Shown: positions 41,923 through 50,367 of the stretch, one piece after another
Layout of the letters: each line of letters starts with the position of its first letter
How positions within the stretch are numbered: the first letter of the stretch is position 1
Source of the DNA: Thermomonas sp.
GTDB lineage: Bacteria > Pseudomonadota > Gammaproteobacteria > Xanthomonadales > Xanthomonadaceae
Assembly (NCBI GenBank): GCA_020692565.1
Contig: JAIMKJ010000029.1
Coordinates: 1-50,367, forward strand
Length of the DNA stretch: 50,367 nt
Direction of reading: 5' to 3'
Made by a program: the position numbers and the translations under genes
The notes under the pieces: generated by a model
What the model saw: the letters and a program-made list of their open reading frames with translations, nothing else
The model's database searches: none
Told to the model about the DNA's origin: nothing

Positions 41923-44643
41923 ATGTCGACGAACCATGTGTTGCTCTCGTTGTTGGCCACGCTCCTGGCCGGGTGCGCGACGCCTTACGGCGGACGGTTG
42001 GACATCGACCACCGGCCGGAGCAGATCACGGGCAGCATCACCGTGTCCGACGCGAAGCTGTACCGGCGCGAAGGGTTGATCAACGAACGCCGCAGAGAGG
42101 TCGCCTACATCGACGCGCTGATGGCCGCCAGCGAGAAAGAGGGCTTCCACATCGGGCCGGAGGCGAACCGCGAAATCGAAGTGATCCGCGCCTTGGCGCT
42201 GAGCGGCGGCCTCAACGTCGATCCGGCGGCCGGCCAGGACTACCGGGACAGCGCGGAGACCGGCCGGATCCGGCAGGAGATCGATGCGCTCCGCCTGCAA
42301 CTTGAGTTGGACCAGCTCCGGCGCGACGCCGCCCTGTTCCGGGAACGGCTCGCGTCGCAGACCGATCCGTCCAATGCGGATCTCGGCCAGGCGGGGGCGG
42401 GATCCGGCGCGGCGGCGCCCCCGCCGCTGTCGGCGATCGACGCGGCTGACATCGCCGAGCGGATGGAGAAACTGCAGGCCGCGCTGGCCGGACGGCTGGG
42501 CGCGAAGTTCGATCCGCTGGCCGGCGTCGGCATCAAGGGCAATCCGCTCGACCAGTTCCGCGACCGCGCCGCGTACCGCCAAGTGCTGACGACGGCGCGC
42601 AACGCCGCCAGCCTCGACGAGCTGCACGATCTGGACGGCGCGGCGCTATACCGCCTGAACTTCCAGGTGTCGACGCTGCCGCCCGGCGACGGCCATCTGC
42701 GCACGGCCGGCCTGCTCGAGATGCGGCCGGTGCGCACGACGCCCGATGCGGACGAGATCGCGGACATCTACAGCCGGTGGCTCGACCACATCAACAAGAC
42801 CCTGATCGAGTCGAAGGCGACCGACGCGGCGTGGCTGGAAGTGCAGGGGCTGGCGTTCGACGGGCGTCTGTTCGACACCGTGGCGCTGGCCTACGACGAC
42901 GGCCGCCAGCCTCCCAAGGGCGCCGTGCCGTGCGTGCCCGGCCTGCGGGCGTGGAGCCACGCGGAGGAATGTCATCGCGGGCGCATGCTCGTCGCGGTGC
43001 CGCGCCTGCAGCCGGGCGGCGCGGCCCTGCCGGGGAACGACTATGCGATCGGCACGGTGCTGTCGCAGGACATCGACGGCTTCCTGCTTGACGACAACCG
43101 ATACACGCAGGCGACCGGTTCGGCGTTCGGGGAAACAGGCAAGGCGAATCTGCCGATCGACCGGGAACGCTGCGAAGTGAGGCGCGACCGCTCGGCGGCG
43201 CCCATGTCCGACCAGCACGGGTTGATCCATGCCGCGATCGCGGTGCAGTCCGCCACGCCCCATCTCAACCAGGTGCTGCGGCGCATCGCAAGCGCGCGAA
43301 TTGGCCCGGCGCAGAGGCACGCCCTCGAGGCGGCAAGACGGCGCCTGGCTTTGGCCAACGACAGGGCCGGGAACGTGCTCAGCCGCCTCGCCGACGCGGG
43401 ATGCGGCAACGGCCGCCGGGTGTCGTGGACGAAACAGGCGTTTGTGGTGCCGGCCGAATTCGCGGTGCTGGTGGGCAAGCCGCGCGGCGTCCGCGTGTAC
43501 GAGATCGGCCCGCGCCAGCAGGTGCAGCAGGTGTCCACCGCCGCGCGCGCGGCCGACGCGTTCAGCCTGGCGATGGCGCTCGCCGCCAAGGCGCCGACGA
43601 AGGGCGCGGCGGCGAAGGCGGGCCTGGGGTATTCCCGCAGCGCCATCGGGAAGGTCGATACGCTGGAACGCTTGCCGGTGGTGGTCGGGTTCGCCCAGGC
43701 GGGCGGCGTTTGGACGGAGCCGGACAGCACCGACGAAGCCGACGGCCAACTCCAGTTTGGGTGGATCCTCGGTCCGCGTATCAGCATGCATCCCAAGAAG
43801 GGGCGCCTCGAACTCGCGCAGGGGCACAGCGTCTACGACCTGTCGGCCGATCTGGCCGTGAGGGGATGGCGGACGAAACTGACCCTGGACGTGCGCACCG
43901 CATGGTCGCCCGATTGGCGTTCGGAGGGGTTGGGCAGCAACCTGTGGGCGTACAAAGACAGTCCGAAGCGCAGGATCACGGTGGATCTGCGTCCGTCCAG
44001 CGCCGAATTCGCCGCGTTGACCACGCGGCTCACTGTCGGGACTGCTGGCCAGCGCTTCGCTTCGGTCCGGTCGATCCATCCGGCGGTGGTCAAGGCCTGC
44101 GCGGCCAGCACGCTGGTCATCGAAGGCGAAAACCTGTGGCGCGCGACCGAGATCGTCGTCGGCGGGACGAAGATCGGCGGCAGCGCGATCGCCGTGCTGC
44201 CCGACATGGGGGGCATCGCCGTGGACATCCCGCCGAACACCAATTTCTTCGGCAATACGCTGGACCTGCAGGTGCTCACGCCCTACGGCGTGGCCGAGGC
44301 TCCGCAGGGCCTGACCATCGACGGCATCGAACCCAAAGGCTGCGGCAAGCCCGCGGACCCCAACGCCCCGGTCGTGGCCGCGATCGAGCCGCTGCCGGTG
44401 AACATCTGCTCGTCGCCGACGTTGGATGTCATCGGCAGCAACCTCGACAAGATCACCGCCGTGAAACTCGGCGCCGCCGAAGGCACGCTCGCGAAAGGAA
44501 GCGCGGAGAAGCGCTCGGTCAGCTTCGTCCGCAAGGACCTCCAGCAGATCGGCAGCGAATACCCCGCCATGACCTTCCTGGCGGACGGGAAACCAGTTGC
44601 CAGCAAGGCGATCCATGTCGTCCGTCTGGATTGCGGCCCATAA
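41923..44643 (+). CDS. large lipoprotein of unknown function with IPT/TIG-like repeats
   Basis: A 906-residue predicted lipoprotein: lipobox LAGC at 15-18 with Cys18. Residues 40-180 contain helical, Glu/Arg-rich segments (possible coiled coil) and a short Gly/Ala/Pro linker. The C-terminal part has at least two Ig-like units: VRSIHPAVVKACAASTLVIE with GENLWRATEIVVGGTKIGG, and VVAAIEPLPVNICSSPTLDV with GSNLDKITAVKLG, which follow the IPT/TIG pattern (xxSxxP...xGxNL...VxxG). I do not recognise the whole family. The start at 41923 has GGAGG about 10 bases upstream. A second gene follows after 16 bases and is probably co-transcribed. Confidence 0.8.
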   Translation: MSTNHVLLSLLATLLAGCATPYGGRLDIDHRPEQITGSITVSDAKLYRREGLINERRREVAYIDALMAASEKEGFHIGPEANREIEVIRALALSGGLNVDPAAGQDYRDSAETGRIRQEIDALRLQLELDQLRRDAALFRERLASQTDPSNADLGQAGAGSGAAAPPPLSAIDAADIAERMEKLQAALAGRLGAKFDPLAGVGIKGNPLDQFRDRAAYRQVLTTARNAASLDELHDLDGAALYRLNFQVSTLPPGDGHLRTAGLLEMRPVRTTPDADEIADIYSRWLDHINKTLIESKATDAAWLEVQGLAFDGRLFDTVALAYDDGRQPPKGAVPCVPGLRAWSHAEECHRGRMLVAVPRLQPGGAALPGNDYAIGTVLSQDIDGFLLDDNRYTQATGSAFGETGKANLPIDRERCEVRRDRSAAPMSDQHGLIHAAIAVQSATPHLNQVLRRIASARIGPAQRHALEAARRRLALANDRAGNVLSRLADAGCGNGRRVSWTKQAFVVPAEFAVLVGKPRGVRVYEIGPRQQVQQVSTAARAADAFSLAMALAAKAPTKGAAAKAGLGYSRSAIGKVDTLERLPVVVGFAQAGGVWTEPDSTDEADGQLQFGWILGPRISMHPKKGRLELAQGHSVYDLSADLAVRGWRTKLTLDVRTAWSPDWRSEGLGSNLWAYKDSPKRRITVDLRPSSAEFAALTTRLTVGTAGQRFASVRSIHPAVVKACAASTLVIEGENLWRATEIVVGGTKIGGSAIAVLPDMGGIAVDIPPNTNFFGNTLDLQVLTPYGVAEAPQGLTIDGIEPKGCGKPADPNAPVVAAIEPLPVNICSSPTLDVIGSNLDKITAVKLGAAEGTLAKGSAEKRSVSFVRKDLQQIGSEYPAMTFLADGKPVASKAIHVVRLDCGP

Positions 44644-44659
44644 AACGAGGAGCGAAGAC

Positions 44660-45223
44660 ATGCGAGAGGACGGCATCATCGTCGGAGAGCCGAACGCAAG
44701 CGGCGGTTCGATCCAACCGGCCAGCGGCGGACCGCTGGTGCGCTACTCGGGGCATGCGGTGGTGGGCAAGCCGACGCCGCGGAAATCGGAACCCGTGTGC
44801 TTCAAGCGGGTGTTCAAAGGCGCCATGACCGCGTCAGAAGTGCGGTTCGGCGCTTGCGGTGCGTTGCCCAGATCCGGCGACGGCGGCGATGGCGACGAGG
44901 ACGCCGCGTCGCTGCAGCGCCACCTCGAAGCGGCCTTCCGGGCGTCGTTCGAGGCGATTCCGGACATGGCGCTGTCCGCGGACGCGCGCGCGGAAGTGGC
45001 GCGCATGTCCGCGGAACGGGCCCGCCGCATCCTGCGGCCGTTGCCCAACGGCGAGCCGCTTCCGGACGGGGTGAAATCCGCGCGCTTCCAGTTGGCCGAA
45101 GCCGCGATGTCGCTGATGGCCACGGAGGCGGCAACTGCTTCGGACAAGACGGTCACGGCGGAGGCGTTGTGTCGGGCGCTGCGCGACCAAAGGCCGCCGC
45201 TCCCGCGAAAAGCCAAGTCCTAG
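44660..45223 (+). CDS. hypothetical protein, partner of the lipoprotein gene
   Basis: A 187-residue cytoplasmic-looking protein without signal peptide or membrane segment. The N-terminal half has Gly/Ser/Pro-rich low complexity (residues 10-30), an FKRVFKGAMTASEVRF stretch and an acidic Gly/Asp loop; the C-terminal half is a helical region (about 85-150). The start at 44660 is supported by GAGGAG 7 bases upstream, 16 bases after the lipoprotein stop, so the two probably form an operon. I do not recognise a family; a regulatory or accessory role for the lipoprotein is only a guess from position. Confidence 0.7.
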   Translation: MREDGIIVGEPNASGGSIQPASGGPLVRYSGHAVVGKPTPRKSEPVCFKRVFKGAMTASEVRFGACGALPRSGDGGDGDEDAASLQRHLEAAFRASFEAIPDMALSADARAEVARMSAERARRILRPLPNGEPLPDGVKSARFQLAEAAMSLMATEAATASDKTVTAEALCRALRDQRPPLPRKAKS

Positions 45224-45313
45224 CGCGATGCAGGATCGGTGTGGTCAATGCCGATCCGGCGAGCGGCCGCATGGACGATGCGAACAATCATTGACGACCG
45301 CGAGGACACCACG
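45224..45313. other. short gap before a decayed gene
   Basis: No gene or clear signal is visible; a GAGGA that could serve the next ORF lies at 45302-45306. Confidence 0.4.
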
Positions 45314-45632
45314 ATGGACAGCAAGAACTGGTATGCATGGATCAATAAAATGCCGCCCAAGTCTGACGATTTCATGTCGTCGGCGACGTGCTGGTCGCGA
45401 ATCCCGGCGTTCGGGCCGAACTGAGCATGACGCAGCCCAATGAGTCAATCCGGCGATTCTGCTGTTGGACCTGCATCTGGTGCAGCGCCCCGGAAACTGG
45501 CCGCAGCGGACGACCTGGGTGCAATGCCGTTACGACAAGATCGTCTGACTGGGCATGGACATCTACGCGCAGCTGACTATCCTGCACGAGGGAAATTCTA
45601 TCGTCACGGTGGATATGGATGTGGTGAGCTGA
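45314..45632 (+). pseudogene. remnant of a small decayed gene
   Basis: A start with GAGGA 7 bases upstream opens a short frame (MDSKNWYAWINKMPPK..., 36 codons, stop at 45422-45424). A different frame then looks coding from about 45444 (AILLLDLHLVQRPGNWPQRTT), meets a TGA at 45546-45548, and continues plausibly (LGMDIYAQLTILHEGNSIVT) to a TGA at 45630-45632. Together they look like one gene of about 100 codons with a frameshift and an in-frame stop. I do not recognise the family. Two separate small ORFs are the alternative. Confidence 0.4.
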
Positions 45633-45692
45633 GGCTTCGGTCGTACACGATTCTCGCTGTTTGCAGACGCCGCGATGCCGGCAAGCGTGTGG

Positions 45693-45720
45693 GCGGAACC
45701 GAGTCGGCTGCTGTTTCCGC
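45693..45720 (-). terminator. possible terminator of the eda-ended operon
   Basis: A 6-bp stem gcggaa / ttccgc enclosing a ccga / tcgg hairpin ends one base before the eda stop codon on the minus strand. Weak, without a T-run. Confidence 0.35.
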
Positions 45721-45721
45721 G

Positions 45722-46375
45722 TCAGGCGACCCGAAGCGCAGTGGCACGTTCGGCGAGTTCGCCGATTCGCTCCCAATCCCCCGCCGCCAACGCATCGCCC
45801 GGCACCATCCAGGACCCACCCACCGTGATGACGTTCGGCAATGCGAGGTAAGAAGGCGCTTTCGCGGCATCGATCCCGCCGGTCGGGCAGAAATTCACCT
45901 GCGAAAACGGCCCACCGAAACCTTTGAGCGCGGCCACACCGCCACTCGATTCCGCAGGAAAGAACTTGAATCGCTTGTAGCCATGCTCAAGCCCGCGCAT
46001 GAGTTCGCTGGCAGTGGCGATGCCGGGCAGTAGCGGGATGTCTGCATTGCGTGCCGCAGCGTACAGCGCGTCGGTGCCGCCAGGCGAGATCGCGAAGGCG
46101 GCACCTGCGGCCTGTACGGCGGCGAGGTCTTCGGAGGTGAGTACCGTGCCGGCGCCGACGATGGCGCCGGGGACGGTGCGCATGCGGCGGATCACGTCGA
46201 GCGCGACCGGCGTGCGCAGGGTGATTTCGAGCACGGGCAGGCCGGCGGCGACGAGGGTTTCGGCGAGCGGGATGGCATCGTCGAGGTCGGCGATGGCGAG
46301 CACCGGCACCACCGGCGCCTGGCGCAGGATGTCGTCGACGAGTGCGGTCATGCGGTCGGTGTGGGAATGGCTCAT
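45722..46375 (-). CDS. eda: 2-dehydro-3-deoxy-phosphogluconate (KDPG) aldolase
   Basis: A 217-residue class I aldolase. Glu50 (VLEITLRT) and Arg54 bind substrate and assist catalysis, GAGTVLT follows at 74-80, and the Schiff-base Lys137 lies in the invariant KFFPAE (137-142). It cleaves KDPG to pyruvate and glyceraldehyde-3-phosphate, the last step of the Entner-Doudoroff pathway. The ATG at 46375 overlaps the TGA of glk as ATGA, so the two are translationally coupled. It is the last gene of the operon. Confidence 0.98.
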   Translation of the reverse strand: MSHSHTDRMTALVDDILRQAPVVPVLAIADLDDAIPLAETLVAAGLPVLEITLRTPVALDVIRRMRTVPGAIVGAGTVLTSEDLAAVQAAGAAFAISPGGTDALYAAARNADIPLLPGIATASELMRGLEHGYKRFKFFPAESSGGVAALKGFGGPFSQVNFCPTGGIDAAKAPSYLALPNVITVGGSWMVPGDALAAGDWERIGELAERATALRVA

Positions 46376-47391
46376 CGTGCGCGCTCGCTGTGCGTGTTGT
46401 TGGCATCGTGTGCGCGCAGCGACATCGCGGCGCCCAGCAGACCCGGGCCGTTGTGGGTGATGACGCGGATGGTCACCGATTCGAGATAGGCGGCGAAGCG
46501 GCCCTTGGCGAGGAAGCGTTCGCGGAAGGCGCTGCTGCGCAGGAACGGGATGAAGCGCGGGACGATGCCGCCGGCCAGCATCACCGTGCGCGCGCCGTGG
46601 ATCAGCGCGGCGTCGCCGGCGACGCTGCCGAGCACCGCGCAGAAGCGCGCGAGCGTGCGCCGTGCGGCGAGGTCATGGCCTTCCAGCGCGGCGGCGACGA
46701 TCTCCGCCGGCTCGCGCAGCGCCTGATGCTGGCCGGTGGCGTGATCGACCGCGCCGCGCAGCACCGCATCGATATGCGACAGGCCGCTGCCGCAGAGCAG
46801 GCGTTCGTTGGACACGCGACCGAAGCGCGCGGTGAACCAGCGCGCGATCCCGAGTTCCTCTTCGCCCAGCGGCGCGAAGCTGACGTGCCCGCCTTCGGTT
46901 TCGACGACCTGCCAATGGGGATCGTTACCGACCAGCATCGCGACGCCGAGACCGGTGCCCGGGCCGAGCACGCTGATCGGGCCGCGTAGCGGCGCATCGT
47001 CGCTGCCGTGTACGGTGATCTGTTCGCTGTCGGCAAGCGCCGGCACCGACCACGCGACCGCGCCGAAATCGTTGAGCACGTGCAGGCGATCGAGACCGAG
47101 CGCGCGCTCCAGTTCGCGACGCGTGAACGACCAGGCGCGATTGGTGAGCCGGATCTCTTCGCCGTTGACCGGGCTGGCGACCGCGATCGCGGCATGCCGC
47201 GGCTGCACGCCGACAGCGGCGAGATAATGCTCGGCGGCGTGCTGCAGGCTGGCGAAGGCGGAGGCATCGAGGCTGCGCGCGTCGATCACCTGCGCGCTGG
47301 GCGCCGACAGGTCGGTCAGCGCGAAGCGCGCGTTGGTGCCGCCGATGTCGGCGATGAGCGCGAGCGATGCGGGACTGACGGTGTCTGGCAT
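46372..47391 (-). CDS. glk: glucokinase (Glk, ROK-independent type)
   Basis: A 339-residue glucokinase of the proteobacterial Glk family. The phosphate-1 motif [12 protein letters not shown] is at 14-25; [14 protein letters not shown] (about 110-123) holds the catalytic Asp; [11 protein letters not shown] (about 145-155) and [12 protein letters not shown] (about 163-174) complete the sugar- and ATP-binding site. It makes glucose-6-phosphate from free glucose, feeding the ED pathway encoded around it. It starts 3 bases after edd and overlaps eda by 4 bases. Confidence 0.96.
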   Translation of the reverse strand: MPDTVSPASLALIADIGGTNARFALTDLSAPSAQVIDARSLDASAFASLQHAAEHYLAAVGVQPRHAAIAVASPVNGEEIRLTNRAWSFTRRELERALGLDRLHVLNDFGAVAWSVPALADSEQITVHGSDDAPLRGPISVLGPGTGLGVAMLVGNDPHWQVVETEGGHVSFAPLGEEELGIARWFTARFGRVSNERLLCGSGLSHIDAVLRGAVDHATGQHQALREPAEIVAAALEGHDLAARRTLARFCAVLGSVAGDAALIHGARTVMLAGGIVPRFIPFLRSSAFRERFLAKGRFAAYLESVTIRVITHNGPGLLGAAMSLRAHDANNTHSERAR

Positions 47392-47394
47392 CGA

Positions 47395-49251
47395 TCAGGG
47401 CTCCGCAGCGGTTTCGACGACGCTCTCGACGGCACTCTCGACGAACAGGCTGCACGCGCCCTGTTCGGCCGAGCCGACCTGCGCGCGCATCAGCCCGAAC
47501 AGTTCGCGGCCGACGCCGTGCGCGTTGCCGCGCAGGTCGATGGCGGCGGGCGCGCGTGCGGCCCACACTGCTTCGGGTACGTCTGCGTGCATGGTGCCCG
47601 CTTCGGCATCGATGCGGATGATGTCGCCGTCGCGGAGTCTGGCGATGGCGCCGCCGCATGCGGCCTCGGGCGTGACGTGGATCGCTGCCAGTACCTTGCC
47701 CGAGGCGCCGGACATGCGGCCGTCGGTCAGCAGCGCGACGTGCTGGCCGCGATCCTGCAGCAGGGCGAGCGTCGGGGTGAGCTTGTGCAGTTCGGGCATG
47801 CCGTTGGCGCGCGGGCCCTGGCCGCGGATCACCGCGACGAAATCGCCGGCCAGTCCGCCCGCCTTGAACGCATCCAGCAGTGCGTCCTGCGAATCGAACA
47901 CCTTCGCAGGCGCGGCGATGGCGCGATGTTCCGGCGCGACCGCCGAAATTTTCACCACCGCGCGGCCGAGATTGCCCTGCAGCCGGCGCAGCCCGCCTTC
48001 GCGGTCGAAAGGTTCGGCGACGCCGCGCAGGATGCTGGTGTCGCGCGATTGCTCAGGGGGTGGCGCCCAACGGAGCGCAGTGCCATCGAGTTCGGGGACC
48101 TGCGCTTGTCGACGCAGATCGCCGCCGTGCACGCAGAGGATGTCGGCGTGCATCAGACCGGCATCGGTCAGTTCGCGGATCACATGACCGATACCGCCAG
48201 CGGCGTGGAAATGATTCACGTCGGCGCTGCCGTTGGGATACACGCGTGCCAGCAGCGGCGTGGCCTGCGACAGTTCGTCGAGGTCGTCCCAATCGATGAT
48301 CAGGCCGGCGGCGCGCGCGATCGCGACCAGGTGCAGCGCGTGGTTGGTGGAACCGCCGGTGGCGGCGAGCCCGACCATCGCGTTGACGATCGCTTTCTCG
48401 TCGATGGTGCGGCCCAGTGGCCGGTAGTCGTCGCCCAGCGCGGTGATGCGCAGCGCCTGTTCGGTCGCGGCGACCGTGAGCGCATCGCGCAGCGGCGTAT
48501 TCGGATTGACGAATGCGCTGCCGGGCATATGCAGGCCCATCACTTCCATCAGCATCTGGTTGGAATTGGCGGTGCCGTAGAACGTGCAGGTGCCGGGGCT
48601 GTGGTACGACGCGGATTCGGCTTCGAGCAGCTCGTCGCGCGTCGCTTTGCCTTCTGCGAAACGCTGACGCACCGCGGCTTTTTCCTTGTTCGGCAGGCCC
48701 GATGGCATCGGCCCGGCGGGCACGAAGATCACCGGCAGATGGCCAAAGCTCAGCGCGCCGATCAACAGGCCCGGCACGATCTTGTCGCAGACACCCAGCA
48801 TCACCGCGGCATCGAACATTTCGTGCGACAGCGACACCGCGGTCGCCAGGGCGATGGTGTCGCGTGAAAACAGCGAGAGCTCCATGCCGATGCGGCCCTG
48901 GGTCACGCCGTCGCACATCGCCGGCACCCCGCCGGCCACCTGCGCACTGCCGCCTGCGTTGCGCGCGGCCATGCGGATCAGTGTCGGGTAGTGCTCCATC
49001 GGCTGGTGCGCCGACAGCATGTCGTTGTACGAGGTAATGATGCCGATGTTGCCGCCTGTGCCGGTCTTCAGCATCGGTTTGTCGCTGCCCGCCGCGGCGA
49101 ACCCGTGGGCGAGATTGCCGCAGCTCAGGCTGCGGCGCGCAGGCCTGTCGATGCGTGCGGCGTCGATGCGTGCGAGATAGTCGCCGCGGCTGCGAAGGCT
49201 GCGCTCGGCGATGCGCGCGGTGACGCGCTCGAGGACGGGATGGAGACTCAT
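47395..49251 (-). CDS. edd: phosphogluconate dehydratase
   Basis: A 618-residue [4Fe-4S] dehydratase of the IlvD/Edd family, near the usual length of about 600-640. Typical stretches are [20 protein letters not shown] (about 63-82), [13 protein letters not shown] and GVCDKIVPG with the cluster Cys residues, [20 protein letters not shown] with another, and [10 protein letters not shown] near residue 500. It dehydrates 6-phosphogluconate to KDPG. The start at 49251 gives the conserved [15 protein letters not shown]-terminus; the open frame extends further upstream into a repeat element and is not coding there. Upstream of it is a 245-bp gap with a REP/MITE-like structure, before pgl. Confidence 0.97.
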   Translation of the reverse strand: MSLHPVLERVTARIAERSLRSRGDYLARIDAARIDRPARRSLSCGNLAHGFAAAGSDKPMLKTGTGGNIGIITSYNDMLSAHQPMEHYPTLIRMAARNAGGSAQVAGGVPAMCDGVTQGRIGMELSLFSRDTIALATAVSLSHEMFDAAVMLGVCDKIVPGLLIGALSFGHLPVIFVPAGPMPSGLPNKEKAAVRQRFAEGKATRDELLEAESASYHSPGTCTFYGTANSNQMLMEVMGLHMPGSAFVNPNTPLRDALTVAATEQALRITALGDDYRPLGRTIDEKAIVNAMVGLAATGGSTNHALHLVAIARAAGLIIDWDDLDELSQATPLLARVYPNGSADVNHFHAAGGIGHVIRELTDAGLMHADILCVHGGDLRRQAQVPELDGTALRWAPPPEQSRDTSILRGVAEPFDREGGLRRLQGNLGRAVVKISAVAPEHRAIAAPAKVFDSQDALLDAFKAGGLAGDFVAVIRGQGPRANGMPELHKLTPTLALLQDRGQHVALLTDGRMSGASGKVLAAIHVTPEAACGGAIARLRDGDIIRIDAEAGTMHADVPEAVWAARAPAAIDLRGNAHGVGRELFGLMRAQVGSAEQGACSLFVESAVESVVETAAEP

Positions 49252-49281
49252 GATGTGAGCGCCTTGCGGGTGTTCGTTGTT

Positions 49282-49307
49282 GGTGCGGCAGGTGCGGCAG
49301 GTGCGGA
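49282..49307. repeat. 9-bp tandem repeat between edd and pgl
   Basis: The unit ggtgcggca occurs twice exactly and a third time partly, just upstream of edd. No function is evident. Confidence 0.55.
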
Positions 49308-49325
49308 TGTGCGTTGTTGCTGCGG

Positions 49326-49455
49326 GCAAATCCCCCCGCCGCCTGCTGCGCAGATGTCGACCCCCTTTTTCAAAGGGGGTGATCGCAATGCCAGCCCATG
49401 CAAAATGTGCCCCTGCTTTTCCCCCCTTTGAAAAAGGGGGGAAGGGGGGATTTGC
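49326..49455. repeat. REP/MITE-like inverted-repeat element between edd and pgl
   Basis: A 130-bp element bounded by 12-bp perfect inverted ends (gcaaatcccccc at 49326-49337, ggggggatttgc at 49444-49455). Inside are two smaller hairpins in tandem: ccccctttttcaaaggggg (49361-49379) and ccccctttgaaaaaggggg (49421-49440 region). The pair-of-hairpins architecture is that of REP doublets or small non-autonomous MITEs. It separates pgl from edd in an operon that is otherwise tightly packed, so it may stabilise or attenuate the transcript. Confidence 0.7.
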
Positions 49456-49496
49456 GTTTGCTGTGCTTCGCGCAAAGGTAGAGAAGACATCATCAC

Positions 49497-50207
49497 TCAC
49501 GGACTCCAATGCACATGCACGACCGCATCCGTCGCGTGGAGTAGGGCCGAAATCGGCGCGCGCTGCGGGTCGCGAGCGGTTTGGGCGGCGCGCAGCACTT
49601 CGCGCTTGCGTGCGCCGGTGACGATCAGATGCCTGCTGCGCGCGCGCAGCAGGCGCGCGAGGCCGAGCGTGATGCGCGGATAAGGCGCTTCCGGCGGCAA
49701 GGGATTGGGCACGATCAGGAAGGCGTCTTCGCCCGCATCTTCCGCCATCGCGGCGGGCAGCGCATCGGCGCCCGGGAACAACGAGGCGGTATGCGCGTCT
49801 TCGCCCATGCCCAGCACCACGGCGTCGAACATCCGATCGTGCAGCGGCGCGAGCGCGGCGCGCGCGCGCGCGAGGCTGGCGTCCGGGTCGCCGTCATCGG
49901 CGGTCAGCGGCAGGATGCGCAGGCTGTGCGCCGCCGCGAACGCCGCACGCAAACCGGCGGCGTTGCTCGCGGGATGTTCGCGGCTTACGCAACGGTCGTC
50001 GCCCGGCAGTGCGACGACCCGGGACCAGTCGATGCCGTTGGCCGATGCGAGTCGCCGGTAGACCGGGAACGGCGTCCTGCCGCCGGCCAGCGCGATCAGC
50101 GCGGTGTCGTCCGTGCGCAATGCCGCTTCGCAGGCCGTCCGCAGGCGTTCGGCGACCGCGACGGTCAGCGCATCGGTATCGGGATAGTCGTGTTCGGTCC
50201 AGGCCAT
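49497..50207 (-). CDS. pgl: 6-phosphogluconolactonase
   Basis: A 236-residue enzyme of the DevB/Pgl type (NagB-like fold). Motifs are [15 protein letters not shown] (about 39-53), [19 protein letters not shown] (about 64-82) and [19 protein letters not shown] (about 130-148) with the active-site His in [10 protein letters not shown]. It hydrolyses 6-phosphogluconolactone to 6-phosphogluconate between Zwf and Edd. It starts 13 bases after zwf, so they are one transcription unit. Confidence 0.97.
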   Translation of the reverse strand: MAWTEHDYPDTDALTVAVAERLRTACEAALRTDDTALIALAGGRTPFPVYRRLASANGIDWSRVVALPGDDRCVSREHPASNAAGLRAAFAAAHSLRILPLTADDGDPDASLARARAALAPLHDRMFDAVVLGMGEDAHTASLFPGADALPAAMAEDAGEDAFLIVPNPLPPEAPYPRITLGLARLLRARSRHLIVTGARKREVLRAAQTARDPQRAPISALLHATDAVVHVHWSP

Positions 50208-50220
50208 CGTTCTCGCACGC

Positions 50221-50367
50221 TCATTCGCGCCAGCTGTGATTATGGCGTTCGTTCAGCGCAACCGCTGCATTCGGACCCCAGGTGCCCGCAGCATACGGTT
50301 TCGGCGCGCTGCCCGCATGGTTCCAGCCGTCGAGGATCGCGTCGACCCACTGCCACGCGGCCTCGGT
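50221..50367 (-). CDS. zwf: glucose-6-phosphate dehydrogenase, C-terminal part
   Basis: Only the last 48 codons are in the window; the 5' part is cut off at the right edge. The reading is a typical G6PD tail: AWQWVDAILDGWNHAGS, then KPYAAGTWGPNAAVAL and a Trp near the end, with a TGA at 50221-50223. The enzyme oxidises glucose-6-phosphate with NADP+ and starts the ED pathway. Position directly upstream of pgl supports the call. Confidence 0.93.
   Translation of the reverse strand, partial: TEAAWQWVDAILDGWNHAGSAPKPYAAGTWGPNAAVALNERHNHSWRE

Noticed and set aside
45546..45548. In-frame TGA considered as a selenocysteine codon.
   Set aside because: No SECIS-like hairpin follows closely and the upstream frame is also broken, so pseudogene decay is simpler.
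49361..49440. Repeated GGGGG/CCCCC hairpins considered as a CRISPR array.
   Set aside because: They are inverted, not direct, repeats with only one spacer-like gap; they fit a REP doublet.

Overview
The window is GC-rich chromosomal DNA from a gammaproteobacterium, most likely a member of the Xanthomonadaceae (Lysobacteraceae), perhaps Lysobacter or a close relative. The clues are an Entner-Doudoroff operon in the order zwf-pgl-edd-glk-eda, attC sites of the Xanthomonas chromosomal-integron type, a TonB-dependent receptor beside a secreted GH13 amylase, and a proteinase-K-like secreted protease. The genus assignment is inference.

Layout. 1-2040 is the tail of a chromosomal integron: four cassettes with small ORFs separated by attC sites, AT-richer than the rest; the integrase would lie to the left of the window. 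2372-4595 holds an H-NS-like protein and a divergent SDR / AraC-regulator pair. 4649-14679 is a five-gene minus-strand operon (MoxR AAA+ ATPase, DUF4132, DUF5682, VWA, SWIM zinc finger) matching the YehL class of MoxR systems. 14819-18442 has a serine hydrolase, a frameshifted AraC regulator and an S41-like protease; 18580-19893 is a membrane wHTH-TPR regulator. Then come htpG, a subtilase fused to a VWD-like domain, and a secreted NESH-motif protein.

26105-31409 is the most interesting region: a compact RiPP operon encoding an HlyD adaptor, a small translationally coupled ORF, an MvdD-type ATP-grasp ligase, a C39-peptidase ABC transporter, and a 66-residue precursor. The precursor has a textbook double-glycine leader and a core with Thr-Val-Thr-Val-Thr followed by an Asp-rich tail. 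The logic is that of a graspetide (omega-ester/amide peptide): the ATP-grasp enzyme would crosslink Asp side chains to Thr/Ser, the C39 domain would cut after Gly-Gly, and the ABC transporter with HlyD would export the product.

32075-41120 carries a small secreted protein, tRNA-Arg(CCG), ubiA, a YjjJ-type HipA kinase with palindromic operator candidates, a secreted amylase and a divergent TonB receptor with a LacI-type palindrome between them. 41364-45223 has an Excalibur protein and a two-gene unit (large lipoprotein plus partner) of unknown function; 45314-45632 looks like a decayed gene. 45722-50367 is the Entner-Doudoroff operon, interrupted between edd and pgl by a REP/MITE-like inverted repeat. 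No CRISPR array, rRNA or intact insertion sequence was seen.
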